Shown: positions 43,387-51,940 of the stretch, piece after piece
Position numbering within the stretch: position 1 is the stretch's first letter
Layout: each line of letters opens with the position of its first letter
The notes under the pieces: model-generated
Database searches by the model: none
Told to the model about the DNA's origin: nothing
What the model saw: only the letters and a program-made list of their open reading frames with translations
NCBI RefSeq assembly: GCF_000617845.2
Contig: NZ_DF820425.1
Span: 751,690 to 815,689, forward strand
From: Bradyrhizobium sp. DOA9
GTDB lineage: Bacteria > Pseudomonadota > Alphaproteobacteria > Rhizobiales > Xanthobacteraceae
Reading direction: 5' to 3'
Length of the DNA stretch: 64,000 nucleotides
Translations under genes and position numbers: made by a program

Positions 43387-44391
43387 TCAATCCGCCTTCA
43401 CGAAGTCCTTGGCGATGATCGCATCCGCATCAAAGCCCTTGTCGACGAAGCCCTGCTCCTGCAGCCATTTGATCTGGTTGTCGACGTTCTTCACGTCGAG
43501 CTTGCCGTCGGGATCGATATAGGCGCAGTTGCCGACCACCTGCTCGACCGGCAGGTTGGTGTACTTGGCGATGATCTCCAGCAGCGGTTTTGTCTGCTCG
43601 TTGATCGGGGCGACACCGTCCTTCATGGCGGCGAGAATGACGTCGTGATATTCGCGGTCGGCTTTCGCGAGCACGCCGAGGAATTTCGTCACCAGCGCCT
43701 TGTTGGCCAGCGTCTTCGGCGATGCGAACACCGCCCCCAGCTGCCACGGCGTCTCATCGCCGACCCAGCCAAGGAATTTCGCGCCACCCTCGTCCATCAG
43801 CTTTCGCGCGGTCGAGATCGGGAGCAAGGCGGCATCGACGGTCTCGCCCTTGAGCGCAGCGGCGGCATTCGACAGCGATTGCAGCGGCACGATCTTCACG
43901 TCCGCGAGCTTGAAGCCGTATTTATCGGCGAGCAGGCCGAGCGAATAGTGGAAGCTCGAGCCGACCTGCGTCATCGCCACGCGCTTGCCGGCGAGGTCCT
44001 TCGGCGTCTTCAACCCGGCGGTATAAGCGTTGTTGCTGGCGAAATAGCCGATCAGGGGATAGCCGGGCTTCTCGCGGCTCATGCCGCCGATCACCTTCAG
44101 GGTGCCCTTGCCGGCGAGATTGTAGAGCCCGGCAGTAAAGGCGGTGACGCCGAAATCGACGTCGCCCGAGGTGGTGGCGACCGCAATCGGCTGCGCCGCG
44201 TCGAAGAACTTCAGCTCGACCTCCAGGCCGGCCTCGCGGAAATAGCCCTTGTCCAGCGCGATGAAGACCGGCGCCGACGAGGACAGGCGGAGCACGCCGA
44301 TCCTGGCCTTCAGCGCATCCTCGGCCCGCGCCGTCCCCATGGCCATGATCGCCATCAGGCCCGCTATCGCGAGCCGCGCAATCCCGATCAT
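43387..44391 (-). CDS. NMT1/THI5-type ABC substrate-binding protein
   Basis: The 334-residue product has a signal peptide (ARLAIAGLMAIMAMGTARA, cleavage near residue 23) and an NMT1/SsuA-like domain beginning ARIGVLRLSSSAPVFIALDKGYFREAGLEVELKFFD. FDAAQPIAVATTSGDVDFGVTAFTAG forms the ligand cleft. Relatives bind sulfonates, nitrate, thiamine precursors or aromatic acids. It is 30 bases downstream of the FAD oxidoreductase gene and upstream of the ATPase and permease genes, so transport and oxidation of the same compound is a fair inference. Confidence 0.9.
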   Translation of the reverse strand: MIGIARLAIAGLMAIMAMGTARAEDALKARIGVLRLSSSAPVFIALDKGYFREAGLEVELKFFDAAQPIAVATTSGDVDFGVTAFTAGLYNLAGKGTLKVIGGMSREKPGYPLIGYFASNNAYTAGLKTPKDLAGKRVAMTQVGSSFHYSLGLLADKYGFKLADVKIVPLQSLSNAAAALKGETVDAALLPISTARKLMDEGGAKFLGWVGDETPWQLGAVFASPKTLANKALVTKFLGVLAKADREYHDVILAAMKDGVAPINEQTKPLLEIIAKYTNLPVEQVVGNCAYIDPDGKLDVKNVDNQIKWLQEQGFVDKGFDADAIIAKDFVKAD

Positions 44392-44421
44392 CCCGTTTCC
44401 TCCGCTTTGTCTTGCAGTGCG

Positions 44422-45789
44422 TTACAGGCCTTCGGGCACCGCCTGGTCCCCTCCGATGAAGGCGCCCTGTTGTTTCAACGTTTCCTGCAATTTTTCAATG
44501 GGGATTTCGCGTGGTAACAGGTTTCCGGACAGCGCCAGCGCGGCGGCGGAACCGGCGGCCTCACCCATTGCGAAGCAGGCCCCGGAGACCCGCGCGGCCG
44601 ACTGGCCCTCGTGGGTCATCGAGGCACAGCGGCCGGCGACCAGGAGATTGTCGAGGCCTTCAGGGACCAGCATCCGGTAAGGCAGCTCGTTATAGCCGCG
44701 CGATTCCGGGATCGGCGGAAAGGTGAAGACGACGTCGCCGGGCACATGGGCCTCGATCGGCCAGCCGTTGACGCCGATGGAATCGGCGAACGAGGCACAG
44801 CCGAGTACGTCCTCACCGCTGAGCTGGTAGCCGCCCTTGATGCGGCGGGTCTCGCGGATGCCGAGCTGCGGCGGCAGGTCGACGATGTAGGACTTTTCGA
44901 AGCCCGGCACCGCGCTGCGCAAAAACTCGTACGCGGCGAGCGCCTGCTTGCGGCCCTCGATCTCGCCGCGGGTGAGATCGTCGGGCTCGATGCCGTTGAT
45001 GGCATGGCCGTCCTCGCGCGCCAATTGGGTGAAGTTCACCCGCCATTCGATGCCGGATTTCTGCGGCCGTACAATGGCGCTCTTGCGCGGGAACGTGTGG
45101 GTGCCGGCCGCGGAGGCCTTCTCCATCAATTGCGGAATGGTGCGCCAGGCCTCGCCGGCCTTGGCGGGATCGATGCCGTTGAGACGCAGCATCATCGAGG
45201 GATAGAGCGGATGGCCGTGCTCGTCGCCGATCTCGAACGGCGCGCCGGCCCACACGGCAAGATCGCCGTCGCCGGAGCAGTCGACGAAGATCTCCGCGCG
45301 CACGGCCTGCCGGCCGGCCTTGGTCTCGACCAGCATCGCGTCGATGCGGCCTCTATCTGCCATGACGACGCCGGCACCGAGCGCGTGGAACAGGATATTC
45401 ACCTTGTGGCTGGCGAGCAGCTGGTCGGCCGCGATCTTGTAGGCGGCGGTGTCATAGGCCTGGGCAAAGACCTTGCCGAGGATCAGATGCGGCGCGTTGA
45501 GGCCGTTCAAGCGATCGATCCGCGCCAGCAGCTCCGAGGCGAGCCCCTGCACCAGCCGCCGGTGCTCGCCATGGACGTTGCCGTGCAGGCCACAGAAATT
45601 GGTGACGCCGGCGGCCGTCCCCATGCCGCCGAGAAAGCCGTAGCGCTCGATCAGCAGCGTTGTCCGCCCCCCGCGTGCCGCGGCGGCTGCAGCCACGATG
45701 CCGGCGGGGCCGCCGCCGAGCACGACGACTTCATACTCGCCGTAGAGCGGCACTTTGCGCGCCGGTTCATCGATCGTCATGGCTCGCAT
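44422..45789 (-). CDS. FAD-dependent oxidoreductase (FAD_oxidored family)
   Basis: The 455-residue product has the FAD motif VVVLGGGPAGIVAAAAAARGG at about residues 21-41. The family block LLIERYGFLGGMGTAAGVTNFCG follows, with EIFVDCSGDGDLAVWAGAPFE in the middle and the C-terminal FAD contact NLLVAGRCASMTHEGQSAARV. This is the PF12831 type, often next to transporter genes. The reaction is unknown. ATG 45789 is chosen because AAGGA lies eight bases upstream. The internal ATG at 45780 is three codons later. It is the first gene of a run that continues into the ABC transporter. Confidence 0.88.
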   Translation of the reverse strand: MRAMTIDEPARKVPLYGEYEVVVLGGGPAGIVAAAAAARGGRTTLLIERYGFLGGMGTAAGVTNFCGLHGNVHGEHRRLVQGLASELLARIDRLNGLNAPHLILGKVFAQAYDTAAYKIAADQLLASHKVNILFHALGAGVVMADRGRIDAMLVETKAGRQAVRAEIFVDCSGDGDLAVWAGAPFEIGDEHGHPLYPSMMLRLNGIDPAKAGEAWRTIPQLMEKASAAGTHTFPRKSAIVRPQKSGIEWRVNFTQLAREDGHAINGIEPDDLTRGEIEGRKQALAAYEFLRSAVPGFEKSYIVDLPPQLGIRETRRIKGGYQLSGEDVLGCASFADSIGVNGWPIEAHVPGDVVFTFPPIPESRGYNELPYRMLVPEGLDNLLVAGRCASMTHEGQSAARVSGACFAMGEAAGSAAALALSGNLLPREIPIEKLQETLKQQGAFIGGDQAVPEGL

Positions 45790-45901
45790 GGCGCGTTCCT
45801 TCCCGAAACCTGATTCGAACTGGATCTCGCATTAGCCGGCGGTCCTCATGCCCGCAAGATCGCGGTTGCTCGCCACCGGTGAACCTGAGACAAGTGCGGC
45901 C

Positions 45902-46174
45902 ATGAATTCGATCATCGTCAGATACTGCTTCGCCGCTCTTATTACCCTCGCGCTCTCGGCCGCGCCCGCCGCGGCCCTGGAGCAAAACTGCCGCTTCATC
46001 CAGGCCAAGCCTGATCGCGAGGCCTGCTACAAGCGGCAGGAGGAAGAGCTGGTGGCGAAGCGCAAGCCTGCGGCGCCGGCGACTGAGAGCACGACGCTCG
46101 AAACGCTGCGCCAGCTGCGGCAGGAGGACGATGCGGTCTACCGCAGCATCAACAACATCTGCCGCGGCTGCTGA
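45902..46174 (+). CDS. Small secreted protein with four mature cysteines
   Basis: The 90-residue product has a signal peptide (YCFAALITLALSAAPAAA, cleavage near residue 25). It continues with QNCRFIQAKPDREACYKRQEEELVAKRK, a short lysine/alanine linker and a C-terminal helix ending in NNICRGC. Mature cysteines are in NC, AC and CRGC. I do not recognise a family. ATG 45902 is the codon directly before the signal sequence. The earlier in-frame codon at 45848 lies in the divergent promoter region. It converges with the enoyl-CoA hydratase gene with only three bases between stops. Confidence 0.6.
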   Translation: MNSIIVRYCFAALITLALSAAPAAALEQNCRFIQAKPDREACYKRQEEELVAKRKPAAPATESTTLETLRQLRQEDDAVYRSINNICRGC

Positions 46175-46177
46175 CGC

Positions 46178-46981
46178 CTAACCTTTGCCACCGCCCCAGT
46201 TCGCCCCGCGCTTCTCGGCGAACGACGCAAGCCCCTCGGCCGCCTCCACGCTCTGGCGCTTGAGCGAGTGCAGCTCCACGAGCCGCGTATACGCGGCATC
46301 GTCCACCGCCATGCCGCCGAACGAGCTTTCCAGCGCGAGCTTCTTGGTCTCGGCCATCGCCTCCGGTCCGTTGGCGAGCAGCTGCTCGACCACCTTGGCG
46401 CCTGCGGCCTCGAGATCGGCGAGCGGCACCACCTCGTGGACGAGGCCGATGCGGCGGGCGTCCTCGGCGCCGAAGCGTTCGCCGGTGAGCGCATAACGTC
46501 GGACTTGCCGTACACCAATGGCGTCGCAGAGCTGCGGGATGATGATCGCCGCAGTCAGGCCCCAGCGCACCTCGGTGATCGAGAACAGGGCATTGTCGGC
46601 GGCAATCACGACATCGCAGGCCGCGATGACGCCGGTACCACCGCCGAAGCAGCCGCCCTGCACCAGCGCGACGGTCGGGATCGGCAACGTGTTGAGCCGC
46701 TGCACGGCTTCGAACGTCGCCCGCGAGGCCGCCTCGTTCGCCTCGCGCGATTGCGGCCGCACGCCGTTGATCCATTTGAGGTCGGCGCCGGCCTGGAAAT
46801 GCTTGCCGTTGCCCCGGAGCACGACGACGCGCAGATTTGGCTTGCTGCCGAGGTCGTCCATGGCCGCGAGCACGCCTGAGATCAGCGCGCCGTCATAGGC
46901 ATTGTTGACCTCCGGCCGGTTCAACGTGACGGTCGCAATCCCGCGTTCATCGAGGCTCCACAGGACGGGGCTGGTACTCAT
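46178..46981 (-). CDS. Enoyl-CoA hydratase/isomerase (crotonase) family protein
   Basis: The 267-residue product is a crotonase. The first oxyanion-hole segment is GNGKHFQAGADLKWI near residues 57-71, the second is QGGCFGGGTGVIAACDVVIAAD, and the catalytic-glutamate region is FSITEVRWGLTAA. The mix of GADLKW and TEVRWGL resembles methylglutaconyl-CoA hydratase-like enzymes, but other enoyl-CoA substrates are possible. ATG 46981 is preceded by GGAGGACC. It is divergent from the ketopantoate-reductase-like gene, and may take part in downstream acyl-CoA steps. Confidence 0.9.
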   Translation of the reverse strand: MSTSPVLWSLDERGIATVTLNRPEVNNAYDGALISGVLAAMDDLGSKPNLRVVVLRGNGKHFQAGADLKWINGVRPQSREANEAASRATFEAVQRLNTLPIPTVALVQGGCFGGGTGVIAACDVVIAADNALFSITEVRWGLTAAIIIPQLCDAIGVRQVRRYALTGERFGAEDARRIGLVHEVVPLADLEAAGAKVVEQLLANGPEAMAETKKLALESSFGGMAVDDAAYTRLVELHSLKRQSVEAAEGLASFAEKRGANWGGGKG

Positions 46982-47132
46982 CGGCGGTCCTCCGGTTGTT
47001 TGCCGCGCACTATGGCCGAGAGCGCGTGCCCTGATCCATATCTTTCCGGCGTAGGGCAGCCGCGTCCATCGCATGGCGGCTTGTGTCATGCTGACCGCGG
47101 GCGACACCACGGGATCGATACGGGATATCAAT

Positions 47133-48107
47133 ATGCGCATCTGCATTTTCGGCGCGGGCGCCGTCGGCAGCCACATTGCGGTACGGCTGGCGCGCGCCGG
47201 CCACGAGGTCAGTTGCGTGATGCGGGGGGCGCATCTGGAGGCGGCCCGCGCCAATGGCCTCAAGCTGCGCGTCGGCGATTCCGAGGTTGGCGCCAAAGTG
47301 AACGCGTCAGGCGATCCGGCCCAACTCGGCCCGCAGGACATCGTGATCTCGACCTTGAAGGCGACCGCGCTTCAGGGGCTTGTTTCCAGCATCAAGCCGC
47401 TGCTGCAGGACGACACCGCGATCGTGTTTGCGCAGAACGGCATTCCCTGGTGGTACGGTATCGGCCTGCCGCCGCGGCACCCGGCGCCGCCCGACATTTC
47501 ATTCCTCGATCCCGGCGGGCGCCTGCGCGCCTGCATTCCGAAGGAGCGGATCATCGGCGGCGTGATCTTCTCCTCCAACGAGGTGATCGCGCCCGGCGTG
47601 GTGCAGAACCTCACGCCGGACCGCAACCGCCTCCTGATCGGCGAGTGCGACGACCGCAATTGCGAGCGCATCACCAGGCTGCGCGGTGTCTTCAACGACG
47701 CGCGGCTGGAATCGCCGCCGGTGGCCGAGATCCGCGAGGCGATCTGGTCAAAGCTGCTGACCAACATGTCGCTGTCGGTGCTGTGCCTGCTTACCGGCCA
47801 GACCGCGCGCGGCGTCCGTGACGACCCCGCCTTCACGGAGGTGATTCCGCGCATGCTGAACGAGGCCAACGAGATCGCCCAATACTTCATTCCCGAGGTC
47901 AAGCGCGTCAGCCGCAGCGGCCCTGCCCCCAACCACAAGCCCTCGCTGCTGCAGGATTACGAGCTCGGCCGCGCCATGGAGATCGACGTGCTGGTGAAGG
48001 CGCCCCAGGCCTTCGCGCGCACCGCCGGCCTGTCGACACCAACGCTCGACCTGATCGCCGCACTGGCGATTCAGAAGGCGCGCGACAAGGGGCTCTATGC
48101 GGCGTGA
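47133..48107 (+). CDS. Ketopantoate reductase (PanE/ApbA) family protein, paralogue 1
   Basis: The 324-residue product starts with a tight NADP-binding motif, MRICIFGAGAVGSHIAVRLARAGHEV. It has the family helix EIREAIWSKLLTNMSLSVLCLLTG (with the catalytic lysine of the KLLTN block) and an ApbA C-terminal domain with ELGRAMEIDVLVKAP. True PanE reduces 2-dehydropantoate for pantothenate synthesis, but Bradyrhizobium-type genomes carry several paralogues, and a second one lies at 60169 here. The role may be reduction of another 2-oxo acid. ATG 47133 directly precedes the NADP motif. Confidence 0.88.
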   Translation: MRICIFGAGAVGSHIAVRLARAGHEVSCVMRGAHLEAARANGLKLRVGDSEVGAKVNASGDPAQLGPQDIVISTLKATALQGLVSSIKPLLQDDTAIVFAQNGIPWWYGIGLPPRHPAPPDISFLDPGGRLRACIPKERIIGGVIFSSNEVIAPGVVQNLTPDRNRLLIGECDDRNCERITRLRGVFNDARLESPPVAEIREAIWSKLLTNMSLSVLCLLTGQTARGVRDDPAFTEVIPRMLNEANEIAQYFIPEVKRVSRSGPAPNHKPSLLQDYELGRAMEIDVLVKAPQAFARTAGLSTPTLDLIAALAIQKARDKGLYAA

Positions 48108-48110
48108 GCT

Positions 48111-48788
48111 TCAGGAGAGCTTGTCGATCCAGGCTGCGAGCGCGTGCAGCACCTCTGTGAGCGCCTCGTCATTGGTCCGGCCGGACTTCTTCAGCACCGC
48201 AAACGAGTGATCTCCGCCTGCGACCTCATGCAGCGTCGCCTTCGCTCCGAGCTGCGCGATGACCGGCTTGAGGTAGCCCAGATCGGCAAGCTCGTCGCGC
48301 GTGCCTTGCAGGAACAGCAGGGGAATCGCGATTGCAGCGAGGTGCTCGGCCCGCTCGCTCGACGGCTTCTTGGCGGCATGGAGGGGAAAGCCGAGAAATG
48401 CGAGCCCTTTGACATCGGGGAGCGGCGACTTCGACTGCGCCTGCGAGGTCATGCGGCCGCCGAACGATTTTCCACCGGCGACGAGCTTCAGCCCGGGGCA
48501 GAGCCGCGCCGCCTCCGCGACCGCTGCGCGGACGCTCGCATGCGCGATGGCGGGCGGGTCAGGGCGTCCCAGCTTCTTCTCCATGTAGGGGAAATTGAAG
48601 CGGAACGTCGCGATGCCACGCTCAGCGAGACCTGCCGCGACCTTCTCCATGAAGGAATGCCGCATGTCCGCGCCGGCGCCGTGCGCCAGGACGTAGCAGG
48701 CGCGCGCATGGGTCGGCTGCGTCAGGATCGCCGAGACAGTGCCGATGCGCTCGATGTCGAGCTTGAGCTCCTGGGTTTTGGTCGTCAC
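48111..48788 (-). CDS. Small alpha/beta-hydrolase (COG3571-like)
   Basis: The 225-residue product has the alpha/beta-hydrolase order: YVLAHGAGADMRHSFMEKVAAGLAERGIATFRFNFPYME for the first strands and oxyanion loop, the nucleophile elbow GGKSFGG with its serine near residue 106, LQGTRDELAD for the acid, and GGDHSF for the histidine. It looks like a cytosolic hydrolase of the predicted-hydrolase group COG3571. The substrate is unknown. GTG 48788 is the best start. The frame is open to 48857 without a plausible signal. Confidence 0.8.
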   Translation of the reverse strand: MTTKTQELKLDIERIGTVSAILTQPTHARACYVLAHGAGADMRHSFMEKVAAGLAERGIATFRFNFPYMEKKLGRPDPPAIAHASVRAAVAEAARLCPGLKLVAGGKSFGGRMTSQAQSKSPLPDVKGLAFLGFPLHAAKKPSSERAEHLAAIAIPLLFLQGTRDELADLGYLKPVIAQLGAKATLHEVAGGDHSFAVLKKSGRTNDEALTEVLHALAAWIDKLS

Positions 48789-48915
48789 AATCAGACACCC
48801 CGATAGACGCCGTTGCGGCCGCCTTGGTAGCGTCACCGGCGCAGCCTGAAAACACAATAATTGCCGCGGCGGGCTGGCCTACCCAAGCCGGAACGCCGCA
48901 TCAACCGAGGTAATC

Positions 48916-50061
48916 ATGTCCTACCGCTCCTCCTGGATGACCGAAGAGCTCGACGTCTTCCGCGACCAGTTCCGCAAATATCTCGCCAAGGACCTGGCGC
49001 CGCACGCCGACAAATGGCGCGAGCAGAAGATGGTCGACCGCTTCGCCTGGCGCGGGCTCGGCGAGATGGGCGCGCTGCTGGCGAGCGTGCCGGAAGAGTA
49101 TGGCGGGCTGGGCGCGACCTTCGCCTATGACGCGGCGGTGCTGGACGACCTCGAAAGCACGGTGCCGGAGCTGACCACCGGCGTCTCCGTGCACAGCGCC
49201 ATCGTCGCACATTACATCCTCAATTACGGCTCGGAGGAGCAGAAGAAACGCTGGCTGCCGAAGATGGCCTCCGGCGAGATGGTCGGTGCCATCGCCATGA
49301 CCGAGCCCGGGACCGGCTCGGACCTGCAGGCCGTCAAGACCACGGCGAAGAAGCAGGGCAATTCCTACGTCATCAACGGCCAGAAGACGTTCATCACCAA
49401 CGGCCAGGCCGCCGATCTCGTCATCGTGGTCGCGCGCACCGGCGAAGCGGGCGCGAAAGGCATTTCGCTGATCGTGGTCGAGACCGCGGGCGCGGACGGC
49501 TACAAGCGCGGGCGCAACCTCGACAAGATCGGCCTGCACGCCTCCGACACCTCGGAGCTGTTCTTCGACAATGTGACCGTGCCGCCGGAAAACCTGCTCG
49601 GCAAGGAGGAAGGCCAGGGCTTTGTGCAGCTGATGCAGCAATTGCCGCAGGAGCGGCTTGCGCTCGCGGTCGGTGCCGTCGCCTCGATGGAGCGCGCGGT
49701 CAAGCTCACCACCGACTACACCAAGGAGCGGAAAGCGTTCGGCAAGCCGCTGATGGATTTCCAGAACACCGCCTTCACGCTCGCCGAGCGCAAGACCGAG
49801 GCGATGATCGCGCGCGTCTTCGTCGATTGGTGCATCGAGCGGCTGGTCGCAAAGGACCTCGACACCGTCACGGCCTCGATGGCGAAATATTGGTGCTCGG
49901 AGAAGCAGGTCGAGACCGCCGACGAATGCCTGCAGCTGTTCGGCGGCTACGGCTACATGCAGGAATATCCGATCTCGCGCATCTTCATCGATTCCCGCAT
50001 CCAGAAGATCTATGGCGGCACCAACGAGATCATGAAGCTGTTGATCGCCAGATCCTTATAG
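48916..50061 (+). CDS. Acyl-CoA dehydrogenase, LCAD-type
   Basis: The 381-residue product has the acyl-CoA dehydrogenase blocks GAIAMTEPGTGSDLQAVKTTA (FAD side), FITNGQAADLVIVVARTG and CLQLFGGYGYMQEYPISRIFIDSRIQKIYGGTNEIMK. The usual YEGT catalytic glutamate is replaced by YGGT. The base is therefore probably Glu246 in LPQERL, as in long-chain and isovaleryl-type dehydrogenases. It oxidises an acyl-CoA and passes electrons to ETF. The chain length is not readable. It is divergent from the small hydrolase. Confidence 0.93.
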   Translation: MSYRSSWMTEELDVFRDQFRKYLAKDLAPHADKWREQKMVDRFAWRGLGEMGALLASVPEEYGGLGATFAYDAAVLDDLESTVPELTTGVSVHSAIVAHYILNYGSEEQKKRWLPKMASGEMVGAIAMTEPGTGSDLQAVKTTAKKQGNSYVINGQKTFITNGQAADLVIVVARTGEAGAKGISLIVVETAGADGYKRGRNLDKIGLHASDTSELFFDNVTVPPENLLGKEEGQGFVQLMQQLPQERLALAVGAVASMERAVKLTTDYTKERKAFGKPLMDFQNTAFTLAERKTEAMIARVFVDWCIERLVAKDLDTVTASMAKYWCSEKQVETADECLQLFGGYGYMQEYPISRIFIDSRIQKIYGGTNEIMKLLIARSL

Positions 50062-50077
50062 ATCAGGTCGCTGGAGA

Positions 50078-51058
50078 TCACCGCCCCCGCCAGTCGCGCG
50101 GCCGGCAGCCGAAGCGTTGCTTGAAGCGGCGGGTGAAGTGGGAGAGGTCCGAGAAGCCCCAATCGAACGCGATGGCGCCGATCGCGCGCTCCGCCATCGC
50201 GGGATTCCTGAGATCCCTGGCCGCGCCGTCGAGGCGGTGGTCGATGACGTAGTCGGTGAAGCCTGAGCCCGATCGCGCCAGCAGCTTGTGCACGTAGCGG
50301 TCGCTGATGCCGACGGCGTCGGCGACGTCCGCGACCGCAAGACCCGGCTGGCGAAGCCGCCGGTGAATGGCACGCTTCACCGCCAGCGTCGTTGCATCGG
50401 CGAGACTCTCGGCTTCAGCGGCGTGCACGCGGCTGCCTCGCGACAGGCTCACCGCAACCAATTCGATCAGCGCCCGAAACAGCCGCACGCCTTCGTCCTC
50501 GCTCATCCGCAGCGCGCCGTCGCTGAGCGTGCGCGCGGTCTCGACGATGAGATGGCCAATGAGCGGATCGTCCGAGAGACGCGTCGGTACGACGTCGAAC
50601 GAAGCCGGCAGCCGTTCACGCAAGTCCTCTGCCGGCACCCAGAACGAGGCGACGCGCAATTGCGGGCCGCGATCGTGCATGAGCGCGAACTGCCGATCGC
50701 TGTCGAAGATGCCGACCTGTCCGGGTGACAGGCTGATCTCGCGACCGTCCTGCTGGATACGGCAGCGGCCGGCCAGCTTCAAATTGAGGTAGAAGCAGCT
50801 GCGGTCGGACCCCGCAATATCGGCCGCAGAACGGCGCACCACATGTTCGGGGAAGCTGACGCGATTGATCGCGGCATCGCCGAGACGGACGTGCTCGACG
50901 CTGGCGGGAAAGCCGCTTGCGGCCGCCGGCTCCGGCGTCAGGTTCATGAAAGCCTGGCAGATCGCCTCGCGATAATAGGCGAATTGCTCGTGGGGCCGCA
51001 CGCCCACCGTATTCCAGGCCGAATGGCGTGACGGAACGGGGCGCTCGATCTGTTGCAT
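50078..51058 (-). CDS. AraC-family transcriptional regulator
   Basis: The 326-residue product has an N-terminal AraC_binding_2-type domain (SFPEHVVRRSAADIAGSDRSCFYLNLKLAG and ISLSPGQVGIFDSDRQFAL). The C-terminal double helix-turn-helix runs from AIHRRLRQPGLAVADVADAVGISDRYVHKLLARSG to IAFDWGFSDLSHFTRRFKQRFGCRPRDWR. ATG 51058 is chosen. The frame is open to 51841 antisense to the hydrolase gene, which is not coding. Two direct repeats lie immediately upstream of the gene, in the gap shared with the divergent hydrolase. Confidence 0.92.
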   Translation of the reverse strand: MQQIERPVPSRHSAWNTVGVRPHEQFAYYREAICQAFMNLTPEPAAASGFPASVEHVRLGDAAINRVSFPEHVVRRSAADIAGSDRSCFYLNLKLAGRCRIQQDGREISLSPGQVGIFDSDRQFALMHDRGPQLRVASFWVPAEDLRERLPASFDVVPTRLSDDPLIGHLIVETARTLSDGALRMSEDEGVRLFRALIELVAVSLSRGSRVHAAEAESLADATTLAVKRAIHRRLRQPGLAVADVADAVGISDRYVHKLLARSGSGFTDYVIDHRLDGAARDLRNPAMAERAIGAIAFDWGFSDLSHFTRRFKQRFGCRPRDWRGR

Positions 51059-51090
51059 CGGTTCACTCCGAGACCAATCCGGTTCACTCC
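51059..51090. promoter_or_regulatory. Paired direct repeats, candidate AraC operator
   Basis: CGGTTCACTCC occurs at 51059-51069 and again at 51080-51090, start-to-start distance 21 bases, close to two helical turns. Direct half-sites with this spacing are typical of AraC-family proteins. They sit at the start of the araC-type gene and about 90 bases from the divergent hydrolase start, so the regulator may act on both. Confidence 0.6.
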
Positions 51091-51178
51091 CAGCCAAGCA
51101 ACAATTCCGTCGCCGGTCCACTCTTGCCGCGCGGCGACGCTGCGCCAATCTAACCACAGCCTCGGGAGGAGCCACAAC

Positions 51179-51904
51179 ATGTCGACCTTCGTTCTCGTCC
51201 ATGGCGCCTGGCACACAGGTGCCGAGCTCGAGCCGGTCGCCGCGCCGATCCGCGCAGCCGGCCATCAGGTCCATACCCCCACCATCAAGGGCAACCGTCC
51301 GGGCGATGCCAAGACGACCGGGCTGAAGGCAGCGATCCAGTCGATCGCCGACTACCTTGCCGAGAATGACCTGAAGGATGTGATCCTGCTCGGCCATTCC
51401 TATGGCGGCATGGTCATCACGGGGGTCGCCGACCTCGCAGCCGAGCGCATCCGCCGCCTGGTCTATTGGAATGCCTTCGTGCCCAACAACGGCGAATGCC
51501 TCAACGACATGGTGCCGCCGCACTATATCGGGCTGTTCGACGCCATCGCGGCCGAGCGCGGCGACGGCTCGGTGGTCTTGCCTTTCCCGATCTGGCGCGA
51601 GGCCTTCATCAACGATGCCGACCTGGAGACGGCGCAGAAGGCCTACGACGTCCTCAATCCGCATCCGCTTGCGACCTTCACCGACAAGATCGCGCTCAAG
51701 GCCAACCCGGCCGAGATGCAGCTGGCCAAATCCTACATCAACTGCACCGAGGACACCGCGCTGCCGCACAGCTATGGCTGGCATCCGCGTCTGTCGGAGA
51801 AGCTCGGCCTGTTCCGCCTGGTGCAGGTGCCGGGAAGCCACGAGCTGTGCTTCTCCGACCCCGTGCGGCTCGCCAGGGCGATCATGGAGGCGGGACGCGA
51901 CTGA
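51179..51904 (+). CDS. Alpha/beta-hydrolase of the esterase/hydroxynitrile-lyase-like group
   Basis: The 241-residue product opens FVLVHGAWHTGAELEPVAAPIRAAGHQVHTPT. The nucleophile elbow is GHSYGGMVITG with the serine near residue 73, and the histidine is in PGSHELCFSDP near the end. The fold and strings match the plant-like esterase/EstC group of alpha/beta-hydrolases. ATG 51179 is supported by GGGAGGAG upstream. Divergence from an AraC regulator with a shared operator region suggests inducible hydrolysis of an exogenous ester, which is inference. Confidence 0.85.
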   Translation: MSTFVLVHGAWHTGAELEPVAAPIRAAGHQVHTPTIKGNRPGDAKTTGLKAAIQSIADYLAENDLKDVILLGHSYGGMVITGVADLAAERIRRLVYWNAFVPNNGECLNDMVPPHYIGLFDAIAAERGDGSVVLPFPIWREAFINDADLETAQKAYDVLNPHPLATFTDKIALKANPAEMQLAKSYINCTEDTALPHSYGWHPRLSEKLGLFRLVQVPGSHELCFSDPVRLARAIMEAGRD

Positions 51905-51940
51905 CGGCCGCCACGCCGTGATCTCGTGGTGCCCTCGGCA

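Noticed and set aside
44611..45813. 400-residue plus-strand open frame over the FAD oxidoreductase gene
   Set aside because: It is antisense to an intact flavoprotein. No domain is recognisable.
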